A stretch of 64,000 bases of DNA from Bacteroidetes bacterium HGW-Bacteroidetes-8 (GTDB lineage Bacteria > Bacteroidota > Bacteroidia > Bacteroidales > UBA932), in the NCBI GenBank assembly GCA_002840895.1, contig PHCZ01000002.1, positions 62,001-126,000 of the forward strand, in the 5' to 3' direction. The notes under the pieces were generated by a model, which worked only from the letters and a program-made list of their open reading frames with translations, searched no databases and was not told the origin of the DNA. Shown in pieces: positions 51,956 to 60,800 of the stretch (position 1 is the first letter of the stretch; every line of letters starts with the position of its first letter). The translations under genes were made by a program, and so were the position numbers.

Positions 51956-52816
51956 TTACTGTTCTACATTTATGCTCTCTACAGGCTTAGGCAACCTTAC
52001 TGGGAAGTTAACTTCCCAAATCGCGTGAGTTGGACACTCAGTAACACATTTCCTGCAAAGTTTACACTTGTTGTAATCTATGTAGGCAAGGTTATTAGAA
52101 ATTGTGATAGCATCAAAAGCACAAACTTTCTGACACTTAAGGCAACCGATACACGCAACGGCGCAAGCTTTTCTCGCTACCCCTCCCTTATCTTTATTGA
52201 TACAAGAGACAAATATCCGTCTGTTTTTTGGCCCCTTGTTTCTTAGCTCAATTATAAATTTAGGGCAAGCCTTTACACAAGCGTTGCAAGCTGTGCACTT
52301 ATCCTGATCTACCTCAGGCAGGCCGGTGCGAGGATCCATTCTTATTGCATCAAAACTACAAGCTACAACACAATCACCGTGACCAAGACAGCCGTAACTG
52401 CAACCGGTATCTCCACTGTAAAGAGTTGACATTACTGCACAAGAGGAATATCCGTCGTAGTGGTTTGTCTTCTCTCTAGTATCACAGTTACCATTACACC
52501 TCACAACGGCTACCTGAGGTGCCTTCTCTGCGACTGTCATCCCCAAATAGGAGGCAACGCTCTTCATAACCTCATTCCCCCCCACAGGGCAGGATAGTGC
52601 ATCCAGGGAGTCTGCCTTTACACACCCTTCGGCAAATGCACGGCACCCCGCAAAACCACAACCTCCGCAGTTGGCTCCGGGCAAAATTGCCTCTACATCG
52701 TCAATTCTGGGATCCTCTTCCACTTTAAATTTCTGTGCGACAAAATAGAGTACCAGGGCCAGTACCAGGCCAAGGAGAGTGAGGCTGACAATTGTAAAAA
52801 TAATTGTAGTTGTCAT
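51956..52816 (-). CDS. rnfB: Rnf complex subunit RnfB
   Basis: 286 residues with an N-terminal membrane anchor. A [4Fe-4S] domain (CGGCGFAGCRAFAEGC) is followed by several ferredoxin-like motifs (CSYGCLGHGDC, CTACNACVKACP, CIGCLKCQKVC, CKLCRKCVTECP). It is the ferredoxin entry point of the complex. It is first of the six rnf genes and overlaps the RseC-like gene by one base. Confidence 0.95.
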   Translation of the reverse strand: MTTTIIFTIVSLTLLGLVLALVLYFVAQKFKVEEDPRIDDVEAILPGANCGGCGFAGCRAFAEGCVKADSLDALSCPVGGNEVMKSVASYLGMTVAEKAPQVAVVRCNGNCDTREKTNHYDGYSSCAVMSTLYSGDTGCSYGCLGHGDCVVACSFDAIRMDPRTGLPEVDQDKCTACNACVKACPKFIIELRNKGPKNRRIFVSCINKDKGGVARKACAVACIGCLKCQKVCAFDAITISNNLAYIDYNKCKLCRKCVTECPTHAIWEVNFPVRLPKPVESINVEQ

Positions 52817-53244
52817 TATTCGCTAAATTTTTCAATAGTAAAAACAAATTCTCTCTTTAGTTTATCTCTGAATAACCAGATGATAATATAATAGAGAGAT
52901 ATGGCACCGATTATGGAGAGTCCGACAGCAAGCTCAGAAAATCCAACAGTAGACAAAGATATTAATAAAACTAGAAGAATGAGCAGGGGAATAAGATAAG
53001 AGAGCCACAGAGCTCTGTATCCCAAGGTCTTTTTTAGTAAAAGATTTACCTTCTCACCCACTTCGTAAGTATCAAATCCGGTATTCTCAACATCTACCTC
53101 TTTAACCTTTACATCACCAAGGGTGCATACACCCTTTGCGTGACAAGAGGAGCAGGCAGATTTATTAAGAATCTCTACCGTAATATAATTAATATCTATT
53201 GAGGTTATAATACCTTCGTGGTTAACATAGTCCTGTTTACTCAT
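52816..53244 (-). CDS. RseC/SoxR-reducing-system-like protein
   Basis: 142 residues with an N-terminal Cys-rich part (CSSCHAKGVC) and two transmembrane helices (about 77-117), matching the RseC/MucC-like family. In enterobacteria RseC works with Rnf-type (Rsx) proteins to keep SoxR reduced. Here it lies immediately before rnfB with a one-base overlap, a common Bacteroidota arrangement, and likely supports assembly or cluster handling of Rnf (inference). Confidence 0.88.
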   Translation of the reverse strand: MSKQDYVNHEGIITSIDINYITVEILNKSACSSCHAKGVCTLGDVKVKEVDVENTGFDTYEVGEKVNLLLKKTLGYRALWLSYLIPLLILLVLLISLSTVGFSELAVGLSIIGAISLYYIIIWLFRDKLKREFVFTIEKFSE

Positions 53245-53246
53245 TG

Positions 53247-54077
53247 TTATCTTATTTTGCTCGAAAGCGGATGTTTCAGATTTTTATAAGAGGAGATTCT
53301 CCCTGTAACCTTTCCTACAATAATAGGCGTTTCAAACATAAGAGGAATTCTATTTTTATCGTCACTTACCCAAATAACCAGCTCCTCCTTGCCGGAGAAT
53401 ACTTCACCAACAACCACCCTTGCAGCAAACTTAAGTGTCCGGAACTGACCCATCCCCGGAACTCTTTTAATCTCAGGTCCAATATATCTGTAGTATAGAT
53501 CAAAAATCTCATCGTCAATTGCAAATGATATTGGCTGCTCAACACCCGGAAGGATCTTGGAGAAGTCCATATTCCTTGAGAAATAGAAGAGGGAGACAAG
53601 GTCAAAAGTACACTCCCTTCCCTTTAGCAGTGTGTCTTTAGACGGCTGATCCAACCTCTGAACATTTGCATTTATTGAGTAGTCCGGATTAAATTTGTAC
53701 CAGTTTTTCATTCTGTATCTCCCCTCTGAGATATCCCTGTGAAAATAGAAGGGTCGTCCGTTAGTGGTATTGAATTTAGATTCAAAGAGATCCTTAACCT
53801 TAAAAAACATCTCGTAGAATTTATAGCTGTAACCGGTAATAATTGAATGGAAATAATCTCCGTAAACATTATCACTCAACCTCTTAAGAGAGACAACAGC
53901 CTCACCCACATCGGTCTTAATGACTCCCCAGGTGTAGTTTATAACATACACAACCCTCTCTCCGTCATCAAATGCTCTATCGTTTTCGGGAATATTATTT
54001 ACAGGGGCACACGGCTTAACCTGCCCTTTTACAGGTATAATCATTAAGAAGAGTATGATTACTAAAATAGCTCTCAT
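53247..54077 (-). CDS. DUF3108-type exported protein
   Basis: 276 residues with a signal peptide (about 1-19, MRAILVIILFLMIIPVKG). The family pattern includes GERVVYVINYTWGVIKTDVGEA near the start and FRTLKFAARVVVGEVFSGKEELVIWVSDDKNRIPLM near the end, where a D-D-x-x-R-I-P-L turn is typical. It is probably periplasmic; function is unknown. It lies 3 bases after dnaB and 2 before the RseC-like gene. Confidence 0.85.
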   Translation of the reverse strand: MRAILVIILFLMIIPVKGQVKPCAPVNNIPENDRAFDDGERVVYVINYTWGVIKTDVGEAVVSLKRLSDNVYGDYFHSIITGYSYKFYEMFFKVKDLFESKFNTTNGRPFYFHRDISEGRYRMKNWYKFNPDYSINANVQRLDQPSKDTLLKGRECTFDLVSLFYFSRNMDFSKILPGVEQPISFAIDDEIFDLYYRYIGPEIKRVPGMGQFRTLKFAARVVVGEVFSGKEELVIWVSDDKNRIPLMFETPIIVGKVTGRISSYKNLKHPLSSKIR

Positions 54078-54079
54078 TC

Positions 54080-55585
54080 CTAAAATTCTCTGTCAAAATC
54101 CGAATTAGAACGAAACTCCTCCTGGTTCATCTTAGATGGGTATGTCTCTACAGAGCCTGTTGCAAAAGGGTCTCTTGAAAGTGCAGAGTCTGTCATATCT
54201 ACAAACTTAACCTCGGCGCTACGGAATCTCAACTGAACATCGCAAACTGCCCCGTTCCTGTGTTTAGCGATAATAATATCTGAAACCCCTTTCAGTGCAG
54301 GGTTGTCATCACCTATGCTATAATAATCCTGCCTGTGAATGAATAAAACCAGGTCTGCGTCCTGCTCAATTGCACCCGACTCCCTCAGGTCGCTTAGTTG
54401 TGGTCTTTTTGTTCCACCCCTTGTCTCCACTGCACGACTTAGCTGTGATAGAGCTATTACAGGTACATTAAGCTCTTTTGCTATTGCTTTTAGCGATCTT
54501 GATATTGCAGATACCTCCTGCTCCCTCATCCCCCTAAGCTCCGAGGGTCCGGTCATAAGCTGCAGATAGTCAATAACAATCATCTTAACCCCGTGTATTG
54601 ACACAAGCTTGCGAGCTTTGGAGCGAAGTTCGTTTATGGATAGAGATGGGGTATCATCTATATAGAGAGGGGCCTTTACCAACTGTTTAAGTCTGGTGTG
54701 AAGTTGCTCCCATTCATAATCTTTGAGTTTTTTTCCCCCCTTTATTTTATCCGAGTCCAGTCCGGTCTCACTTATCATCAGACGTTTTACAAGTTGCAAT
54801 GAGGACATCTCCAGAGAGAAAAAAGCTACCGGAACTTTATGCTCAACAGCCATATTGCGGGCCATAGTCAGCACAAAGGCTGTCTTACCCATTGATGGCC
54901 TGGCAGCAATAATTATAAGGTCGGAGGGTTGCCAGCCTAAAGTTACCCGATCAATTGATGTGTAGCCGGAGGGAATTCCACTAAGCCCGTCGGTCCTTAG
55001 CTGGTTCTTCTCAAGGTCATCTATTGCGTGATTTATTACATACTGTACAACCTGAGCCTCCTTGCGCATATTCCTGTCGGCAAGAGTGAAAATCTTTTGC
55101 TGAGTACCATCCAGAAGCTCATCTACCGAAATTGTATCGTCAAATGCGTCCTTCTGAACACCATAGGATATAGATATAAGCTCCCTCTGAATATATTTTT
55201 GGAGTAGAATCTTTGCGTGATAATCTATATGGGCTGCAGCTCCTATCTTCATACTAAGCTGGCTCAGATACGAAACCCCCCCTATACTCTCCAGCTCTCC
55301 CTGTCCCTTAAGCTCTTCGGAGACGGTGAAGATATCGACAGGTGCGTGCCTTAGCGCCAGTGCAGATATTGCAGTAAATATTTTCTTGTTTGTCTCTTTA
55401 TAGAAGCAATCCGGGCTAATGATATCCAGGACATCGGTTACAGCAGTAGGCTCCAGCATCAGGGCTCCAAGTACAGCCTCCTCAATATCCACGGCCTGAG
55501 GTGGCCTCTTGCCCATCTCCAACCCCAAAACATCAATATTGGTTTCGTTACTCCTGGGCTTGCCCCTGCCTGTTATCTTCGCCAT
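54080..55585 (-). CDS. dnaB: Replicative DNA helicase DnaB
   Basis: A 501-residue hexameric RecA-type helicase that unwinds DNA at the fork and recruits primase. It has the N-terminal helical collar domain (PPQAVDIEEAVLGALMLEP), Walker A ARPSMGKT, a Walker B region VIDYLQLM, and the C-terminal DLRESGAIEQDADLV and VAKHRNGAVCDV-type motifs. No intein is present. It is embedded in a long gene run with cofactor and Rnf genes rather than next to dnaA or rplI. Confidence 0.96.
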   Translation of the reverse strand: MAKITGRGKPRSNETNIDVLGLEMGKRPPQAVDIEEAVLGALMLEPTAVTDVLDIISPDCFYKETNKKIFTAISALALRHAPVDIFTVSEELKGQGELESIGGVSYLSQLSMKIGAAAHIDYHAKILLQKYIQRELISISYGVQKDAFDDTISVDELLDGTQQKIFTLADRNMRKEAQVVQYVINHAIDDLEKNQLRTDGLSGIPSGYTSIDRVTLGWQPSDLIIIAARPSMGKTAFVLTMARNMAVEHKVPVAFFSLEMSSLQLVKRLMISETGLDSDKIKGGKKLKDYEWEQLHTRLKQLVKAPLYIDDTPSLSINELRSKARKLVSIHGVKMIVIDYLQLMTGPSELRGMREQEVSAISRSLKAIAKELNVPVIALSQLSRAVETRGGTKRPQLSDLRESGAIEQDADLVLFIHRQDYYSIGDDNPALKGVSDIIIAKHRNGAVCDVQLRFRSAEVKFVDMTDSALSRDPFATGSVETYPSKMNQEEFRSNSDFDREF

Positions 55586-55596
55586 CTGTAATGCAG

Positions 55597-56802
55597 TTAC
55601 TTGGTTAATCTGTTTAAAGCCTTTAATATCCTCTCAATAGCATATTCTATCTCTCCAAAGGAAATCGTCAGAGGAGGAGCTATTCTGAACGCCGACGGAC
55701 AGAAAAGGAACCAGTCGCTCAGCACCCCCTCTTCAATAAGCAGCGGAAGAGCCCTCTTTGCATAATCTTCATCGATAAGGTCTACTGCAATAAGAAGTCC
55801 CTCTGCCCTAATCTCTTTCACCAACGGATGATCTTTAAGCCTATCTACAAATATAGCACTCTTTTCATTAACCATTGCAACCCAATTCTCCTTTAAAAGC
55901 AATTTTAGTGAGGCAAGAGCTGCTGCACAACAGACCGGGTGCCCACCAAACGTTGTAATGTGTCCAAGTACCGGATTGGAGATAAAATCGCTCATCAGAG
56001 AGGATGAGGCAACTACTGCACCAAGAGGCATACCTCCTCCCAAAGCTTTTGCCAAGGTTACAATATCCGGAACTACCCCGTACTTCTGATGAGAGAAGAG
56101 CTCTCCTGTTCTGCCAAACCCGGTTTGAATCTCATCAAATATAAGAAGTGTCCCGGTTTGGTTACATCTCTCCCTTAAGGCTTTAAGATAACCATTTTGC
56201 GGTGAGATGACTCCGGCCTCCGCCATTACAGGCTCTGCAATAACACAAGCACATCTGTCGGTGATTTGAGAGAGATCTTCTAAAGAGTTAAACCTTATAT
56301 GGCGTACCTGAGGCAGGAGCGGACGGAATGAGCTTTTATACTCCTCACTACCCATTACGCTTAGTGCTCCGTGAGTACTTCCGTGATAACTGCCGTAAAA
56401 AGAGATCATCTCCCCTCTGTTGGTGTGCCTTTTTGCTAACTTAAGCGCAACTTCATTTGCCTCGCTGCCGGAGTTGACATAGTAAACTGAGTTGAGGCGA
56501 CTATCCAGCTGTGCTGTGAGCAGTGCAGCGTGTTCAACCTGAGGGCTCTGAATTACCTCTCCGTATACCATCAGATGCATATGTCTGTTTATCTGATTAA
56601 CAACACTGTCAATAATCTCTCTGTTTCCGTGCCCTATATTGGAGACGCAAACACCGGAGACCAGATCAATAATTTTCTTGTTGTCGGAGGTAAAGAGAAA
56701 GACCCCCTCTGCCCTTTGGATCTCAATACCTAAAGGAGAGGGGGATGTTTGTGCTATATGTTTAAAAAACAGCTCCCTTGTTGTATAGGGCACTGTACTC
56801 AT
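55597..56802 (-). CDS. Class III PLP aminotransferase
   Basis: 401 residues, fold type I, class III (acetylornithine/ornithine/4-aminobutyrate group). The PLP lysine lies in LAKALGGGMPLGA, preceded by the cofactor Asp region LIFDEIQTGFGRTG and the phosphate loop NSGSEANEVALK. Which omega-amino donor it uses cannot be read here. It sits 11 bases from dnaB and 0 from the zinc-ribbon gene, with no biosynthetic partners adjacent. Confidence 0.92.
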   Translation of the reverse strand: MSTVPYTTRELFFKHIAQTSPSPLGIEIQRAEGVFLFTSDNKKIIDLVSGVCVSNIGHGNREIIDSVVNQINRHMHLMVYGEVIQSPQVEHAALLTAQLDSRLNSVYYVNSGSEANEVALKLAKRHTNRGEMISFYGSYHGSTHGALSVMGSEEYKSSFRPLLPQVRHIRFNSLEDLSQITDRCACVIAEPVMAEAGVISPQNGYLKALRERCNQTGTLLIFDEIQTGFGRTGELFSHQKYGVVPDIVTLAKALGGGMPLGAVVASSSLMSDFISNPVLGHITTFGGHPVCCAAALASLKLLLKENWVAMVNEKSAIFVDRLKDHPLVKEIRAEGLLIAVDLIDEDYAKRALPLLIEEGVLSDWFLFCPSAFRIAPPLTISFGEIEYAIERILKALNRLTK

Positions 56803-57618
56803 CTACTCAGCCTCAAAATCGCCGTTAACAAGAATTCTTCCGCAGTATTCGCAAACAATTATTTTTTTGCTGGACGCTATATCCATCTGCCTTTGTGGAG
56901 GAATCTTATTAAAACAGCCGGAGCAGGAGTCCCTCCTTACAGTTACTACTGCAAGTCCGTTCCTGGCGTTTGATCTTACTTTTTTATATGCAGCTAATAG
57001 CCTTGCATCTATCTGAGATTGAATCTCTGAAGAGTATTTAAGAAGCTCCTCCTCCTCTTTGGATGTCTCAAGAACAATGGAGTCAAGCTCTCTCTTCTTG
57101 TTTTCCAGATCCAAAGCTCTCTCATCCAGTGCCTTAATAGTTTCTGCAAGAGTTACTTTTTTATCTGCTATAATGAGAGTGTTCTCTTTGATTCTCTTCT
57201 CCGAAAGCTGAACTTCAAGACCCTGAAACTCTATCTCTTTTGATAGAGAGTCATACTCTCTGTTATTCTTGACATTATTCTGCTGCGAAGTGTACTTCTC
57301 GATAAGAGACTTTGAGTTCTCCATATCAATCTTCTTTTGAGCAAGGCTTTTCTCAATCTCTTTCAACTCCACCTGAAGATTTTCAACTCTGGTTTTAAGC
57401 CCGAGAATATCATCTTCAAGATCCTGAACTTCAAGTGGTAGTTCTCCTCTTAAAAGGTGGATCTGGTCTATCTGGGAGTCTGTCTGCTGTAGCTTATAAA
57501 GCAGAAAAAGTTTAGATTCCATGCTGAGGTCACCCTCTACCGAGCTCTTTTGTAGTGAGATAAATGTTCCTCCGTCCAACGGGGTCTCTATCGTTGCTTT
57601 TGTTTTAGCTGCTGACAT
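56803..57618 (-). CDS. Coiled-coil protein with C-terminal C4 zinc ribbon (DUF164/CT398-like)
   Basis: 271 residues. A long coiled coil occupies about 40-200 (ELPLEVQDLEDDILGLKTRV). A C-terminal zinc ribbon has CSGCFNKIPPQ and CEYCGRIL as cysteine pairs. Family members bind nucleic acids or RNA-polymerase-associated factors in some bacteria; the role here is unknown. The protein may start at the internal Met33 (MESKLFLLY). It is adjacent to the NIF3 gene, an association seen widely. Confidence 0.85.
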   Translation of the reverse strand: MSAAKTKATIETPLDGGTFISLQKSSVEGDLSMESKLFLLYKLQQTDSQIDQIHLLRGELPLEVQDLEDDILGLKTRVENLQVELKEIEKSLAQKKIDMENSKSLIEKYTSQQNNVKNNREYDSLSKEIEFQGLEVQLSEKRIKENTLIIADKKVTLAETIKALDERALDLENKKRELDSIVLETSKEEEELLKYSSEIQSQIDARLLAAYKKVRSNARNGLAVVTVRRDSCSGCFNKIPPQRQMDIASSKKIIVCEYCGRILVNGDFEAE

Positions 57619-57624
57619 AATCTA

Positions 57625-58401
57625 TTAATGGTAGTATATGGGATTATTATTTCTTTCACTGATGTGAACTGCAAAGTTAGGTATTTTTTTCAAAATAACA
57701 GACATCAGTAGTTCAAGGACATCTATCTCACTCTCATAGTGACCAATATCCATAATCATAAACTCATCTTCACAGAAATAGTTATGATATGAGACATCTC
57801 CGGTTATAAATATTTGGGCTCCGGAAGCTCTCGCAGCCGGAATCAGAGAGACACCGCTGCCTCCGCAGAGAGCGACCCTCGATATTTTATTCTCTGTTGG
57901 TTTTGATGTCCTTACAACCTTTAGTGAGAATCTCTCTTTTACCATTTTAATAAATGGATTAAAATCCATAGGGTCAACCAGATCACCAACAATACCTAGT
58001 CCGGTTTCACTATCCTGTTGGGGCATTAAAATTTTTGTAGCTCTTAGTTCGATTCTCTCTGCCATAAGAGCACTTACTCCAAGGGGAACCTTATCTATAT
58101 TTGTGTGAACGGAGTATACCACGATATCTTTTTTAATTATAGAAGATATCATCCTCTCCTGTACTGTCTCTGTGCCTATTTTTTTAATGCCCTTGAATAT
58201 TAGCGGGTGATGAGTGATTATCATATCTGCACCAATCTCAATAGCCTCCAGAATAAGTTCCGGTGTGCAATCCAGCCCAAGAAGAACAGACTTCACCTCC
58301 CTCTGGGTGTCGCCGGCCATCAGCCCTGAGTTATCCCACTCCTCCTGTATGTTTCGTGGAGCAAACTCCTCTATTACAGATATTATATCTATTGCTTTCA
58401 T
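57625..58401 (-). CDS. NIF3-like dinuclear metal protein
   Basis: 258 residues from ATG 58401; a TTG in frame at 58407 is possible. It shows WDNSGLMAGD, the metal-ligand motif ITHHPLIF, and near the end ITGDVSYHNYF and DIGHYESE. The protein is the short NIF3/YbgI type without the middle insertion common in longer relatives. Function is not firmly known; some family members act as GTP cyclohydrolase-like or metal-binding enzymes. It starts 2 bases from the MerR-type gene. Confidence 0.88.
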   Translation of the reverse strand: MKAIDIISVIEEFAPRNIQEEWDNSGLMAGDTQREVKSVLLGLDCTPELILEAIEIGADMIITHHPLIFKGIKKIGTETVQERMISSIIKKDIVVYSVHTNIDKVPLGVSALMAERIELRATKILMPQQDSETGLGIVGDLVDPMDFNPFIKMVKERFSLKVVRTSKPTENKISRVALCGGSGVSLIPAARASGAQIFITGDVSYHNYFCEDEFMIMDIGHYESEIDVLELLMSVILKKIPNFAVHISERNNNPIYYH

Positions 58402-58403
58402 TA

Positions 58404-58742
58404 TCAAAGGGAGTCGGAAACCTCTTTAAGCCTCTCTTTTATCCCGGAGAGAATCTCAACCACATCTACCCTCCTGTCAACTCCGCTCTTATTGTCCTTA
58501 AGTCTTTTTGATGCTCCCTCAAGAGTCATCCCTCTCTCTTTTACAAGATAGTGGATAAGTCTGAAATTAGTTACATCATCTGCAGTGAATAGTCTGTTAC
58601 CCTTTTTATTTCTTGCAGGTTTTATATACTCAGGAAATTTCTGAGCCCAGAATCTCACAAGGGATGTGTTCTCCCCTAGAATTTCAGCCACTTCACCAAT
58701 CGTGTAGTAAAGCTTCTCAATTTTAAACTCTTTGTAAGGCAT
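58404..58742 (-). CDS. MerR-family transcription regulator
   Basis: 112 residues. The winged helix-turn-helix is YTIGEVAEILGENTSLVRFWAQKFP and the recognition wing NKKGNRLFTADDV. The effector domain is minimal: a short dimerisation helix with no obvious metal or drug ligands. It lies between the M23 peptidases (40-base gap) and NIF3 in the long minus-strand run. The target is unknown; it may control this gene run. Confidence 0.92.
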   Translation of the reverse strand: MPYKEFKIEKLYYTIGEVAEILGENTSLVRFWAQKFPEYIKPARNKKGNRLFTADDVTNFRLIHYLVKERGMTLEGASKRLKDNKSGVDRRVDVVEILSGIKERLKEVSDSL

Positions 58743-58781
58743 AATATAAAGAATTAAAGGGTTACTAATTTAAATGGAGCT

Positions 58782-59732
58782 TTAGTCCATTGACTGTCCG
58801 CTATTCAGAGCTATTACCAACATCTCTCTGTAGCTTCCGGGGTTAAGATCAGCAAAAAAATAGTTTACGGGATCCATTATCTTTCCATTGTACCTCACCT
58901 CATAGTGGAGATGTGGTGCAAATGAGAGCCCGCTGTTTCCCACTCTGGCTATAACCATTCCCCTGCTTACTCTCTGCCCGTCTCTTACCAAAATATCTCC
59001 AAGGTGAGCATAGTAAGTTATAAAACCGTTGTTATGGTCAATTTTTATCTGATTTCCCCTGTCTCTGTCAGATTTAACCAAAGATGTTACGGTTCCGTTT
59101 GCTGTGGCAATAACCTCTGCTCCTACCCCGGATAGAAGATCTATTCCGGTATGCTCGCTCATTGTCTTATAAAATGGGTGTATCTTTTTGCCAATACTCG
59201 CACCTGTCTGAGTCACTGTCATCCCTTTTATGGGTAGCACAGAGGGTATTGAAAGAAGATCCCTATTGCTCTGCAACATAGTGTAAATTCTTTGAATCTT
59301 ATCTGTCTGCTCCTTGGCAAGAAAACTTGTAAACTTTATCCTGTCAGAGGTGAAGTTGACCAAATTTATATCCGAAGAGGTATCCAGCTGCAGATAAAGA
59401 TTCGGGTTGTATTCACTTAGAAGGTCAGGAGGAGAAGATTTGAAGATACTCATATAGATCTCTCTGTCTCTTTTCTGAAGATCTCCAATAACATTGTCCA
59501 GCACATCTATCTTCTGGGAGGCATCTCTGTGCTGAGATTTGAGCATCTGATTCTCTTTGAGAAGAACCTCCTCCTGTGGGGTATTGAAAATTGCAGCAAA
59601 GATTATGTAGTACAAAACCGCGAGTAACAAGGAACCAACAATATATTTCACTACTGTAGCTATCCTTCCCTTTAGTCCCAGCTTCTCCTCTACAAATTTT
59701 AGCTGTTCTCTGTTAAACTTATATCTGCTCAT
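58782..59732 (-). CDS. M23-family (LytM-type) peptidase, copy 1
   Basis: 316 residues with a membrane anchor near residues 29-51 (VKYIVGSLLLAVLYYIIFAAIF), a coiled-coil stretch, and a C-terminal LytM domain with HTGIDLL and HLHYEV zinc-ligand motifs. It probably cleaves peptidoglycan cross-bridges or acts as an amidase activator. It is a tandem paralogue of the next gene upstream, 5 bases away, and shares the YKFN start. Confidence 0.9.
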   Translation of the reverse strand: MSRYKFNREQLKFVEEKLGLKGRIATVVKYIVGSLLLAVLYYIIFAAIFNTPQEEVLLKENQMLKSQHRDASQKIDVLDNVIGDLQKRDREIYMSIFKSSPPDLLSEYNPNLYLQLDTSSDINLVNFTSDRIKFTSFLAKEQTDKIQRIYTMLQSNRDLLSIPSVLPIKGMTVTQTGASIGKKIHPFYKTMSEHTGIDLLSGVGAEVIATANGTVTSLVKSDRDRGNQIKIDHNNGFITYYAHLGDILVRDGQRVSRGMVIARVGNSGLSFAPHLHYEVRYNGKIMDPVNYFFADLNPGSYREMLVIALNSGQSMD

Positions 59733-59737
59733 CGCCC

Positions 59738-60700
59738 CTAACTCTTAGGAGATATTAACTCTCTAAACTGTTGATCATTAATATCTCTATTATAGTAGTT
59801 CAGAGGATTTACAGTTTTGTTTCTGTAAATTACCTCATAGTGGAGGTGTGGCCCTTTAGAGCGTCCAGTATTACCCATTATACCAATCTGTTCACCTCTT
59901 TTAACAGCTCTGCCGATAGTTACATTGGCACTCTTGAGGTGAGCATAACGGGTCTTATATCCAAAACCGTGGTCAATTAAGATAAAATTGCCATATCCGA
60001 AGAAGTCGAATCCAATATCTACAACCCTCCCGTTACCGGTGGCATAAATAGTCTCTCCCACAGGTCCGGAGAGATCTACGCCGGAGTGCATCCGGTAGTC
60101 TCCGTGAAACGGATCTCTTCTATAACCAAAGCTGCTGGAGAATCTTATTTTTGATGATGAGATATTTACAGGTGGAATTGCAGGAACACATAGAGTCATC
60201 TCATCTGCATTTTTAGCAAGAAGTGCCAGGTCGTCGAAAGATTTTGTCTGTACGTATGTTTTCTTGTATAGAACATCCAGATTATATGCTGTCTTACTAA
60301 GAATACCCGATCGTTCAAAATTTTGAAGGTGAGAGTATCTGTCAACGCCACCAAAACCTGCATTTCTAACATCCTGAGGTATCTCCTCCATACCGAAAAT
60401 GGGCCTGTATACATAGTTATCCCTCATCTGCAGAGTTACCAGAGACCTGTTTACGCTTTCGAACCTCCGGTTAATAAGCTCAAGCCGGTTTGCAAGCTCG
60501 TCATTCTCTCTTTTAAGCGAAAGTGTCTTGGGAGTCTCAAGATTAAGATATCTTGTATAAATATAATAGTACCCCACCGAGATAGCCAAACTTAGCATAA
60601 AAAGAACAAATCCTTTTGAAAATCTACGTTTTATAGGGATTTTATGAATTTCGTAAGCTAAAGTTTCGTGGTTGAATTTATATCTTTTCTGTTTTGCCAT
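59738..60700 (-). CDS. M23-family (LytM-type) peptidase, copy 2
   Basis: 320 residues from ATG 60700; a TTG at 60706 is an alternative. It begins AKQKRYKFNHETLAYEIHK, has a membrane segment near 29-47, a coiled coil, and the LytM domain with HSGVDLSGP and HLHYEVIYRN. It is the tandem paralogue of the downstream gene (5-base gap) and diverges from alaS. Both peptidases lead the long minus-strand gene run. Confidence 0.9.
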   Translation of the reverse strand: MAKQKRYKFNHETLAYEIHKIPIKRRFSKGFVLFMLSLAISVGYYYIYTRYLNLETPKTLSLKRENDELANRLELINRRFESVNRSLVTLQMRDNYVYRPIFGMEEIPQDVRNAGFGGVDRYSHLQNFERSGILSKTAYNLDVLYKKTYVQTKSFDDLALLAKNADEMTLCVPAIPPVNISSSKIRFSSSFGYRRDPFHGDYRMHSGVDLSGPVGETIYATGNGRVVDIGFDFFGYGNFILIDHGFGYKTRYAHLKSANVTIGRAVKRGEQIGIMGNTGRSKGPHLHYEVIYRNKTVNPLNYYNRDINDQQFRELISPKS

Positions 60701-60754
60701 TTGCAAAAATAACTCTTTATTTCGTACAAATTTATATAATTTTAATAAAAAACC

Positions 60755-60762
60755 TATTTTTG
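60755..60762 (+). promoter_or_regulatory. TAnnTTTG -7 box for alaS
   Basis: TATTTTTG lies 38 bases before the alaS start in the divergent gap. No -33 TTTG was found at the right distance. Confidence 0.4.
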
Positions 60763-60800
60763 TGATTCATTTTGAATTGAGATAAATACCATTTACACAT

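Noticed and set aside
60704-60711. CAAAAATA as a minus-strand -7 box for the first M23 peptidase gene
   Set aside because: It overlaps the start codon region, so transcription would begin inside the gene; no proper -33 was seen.
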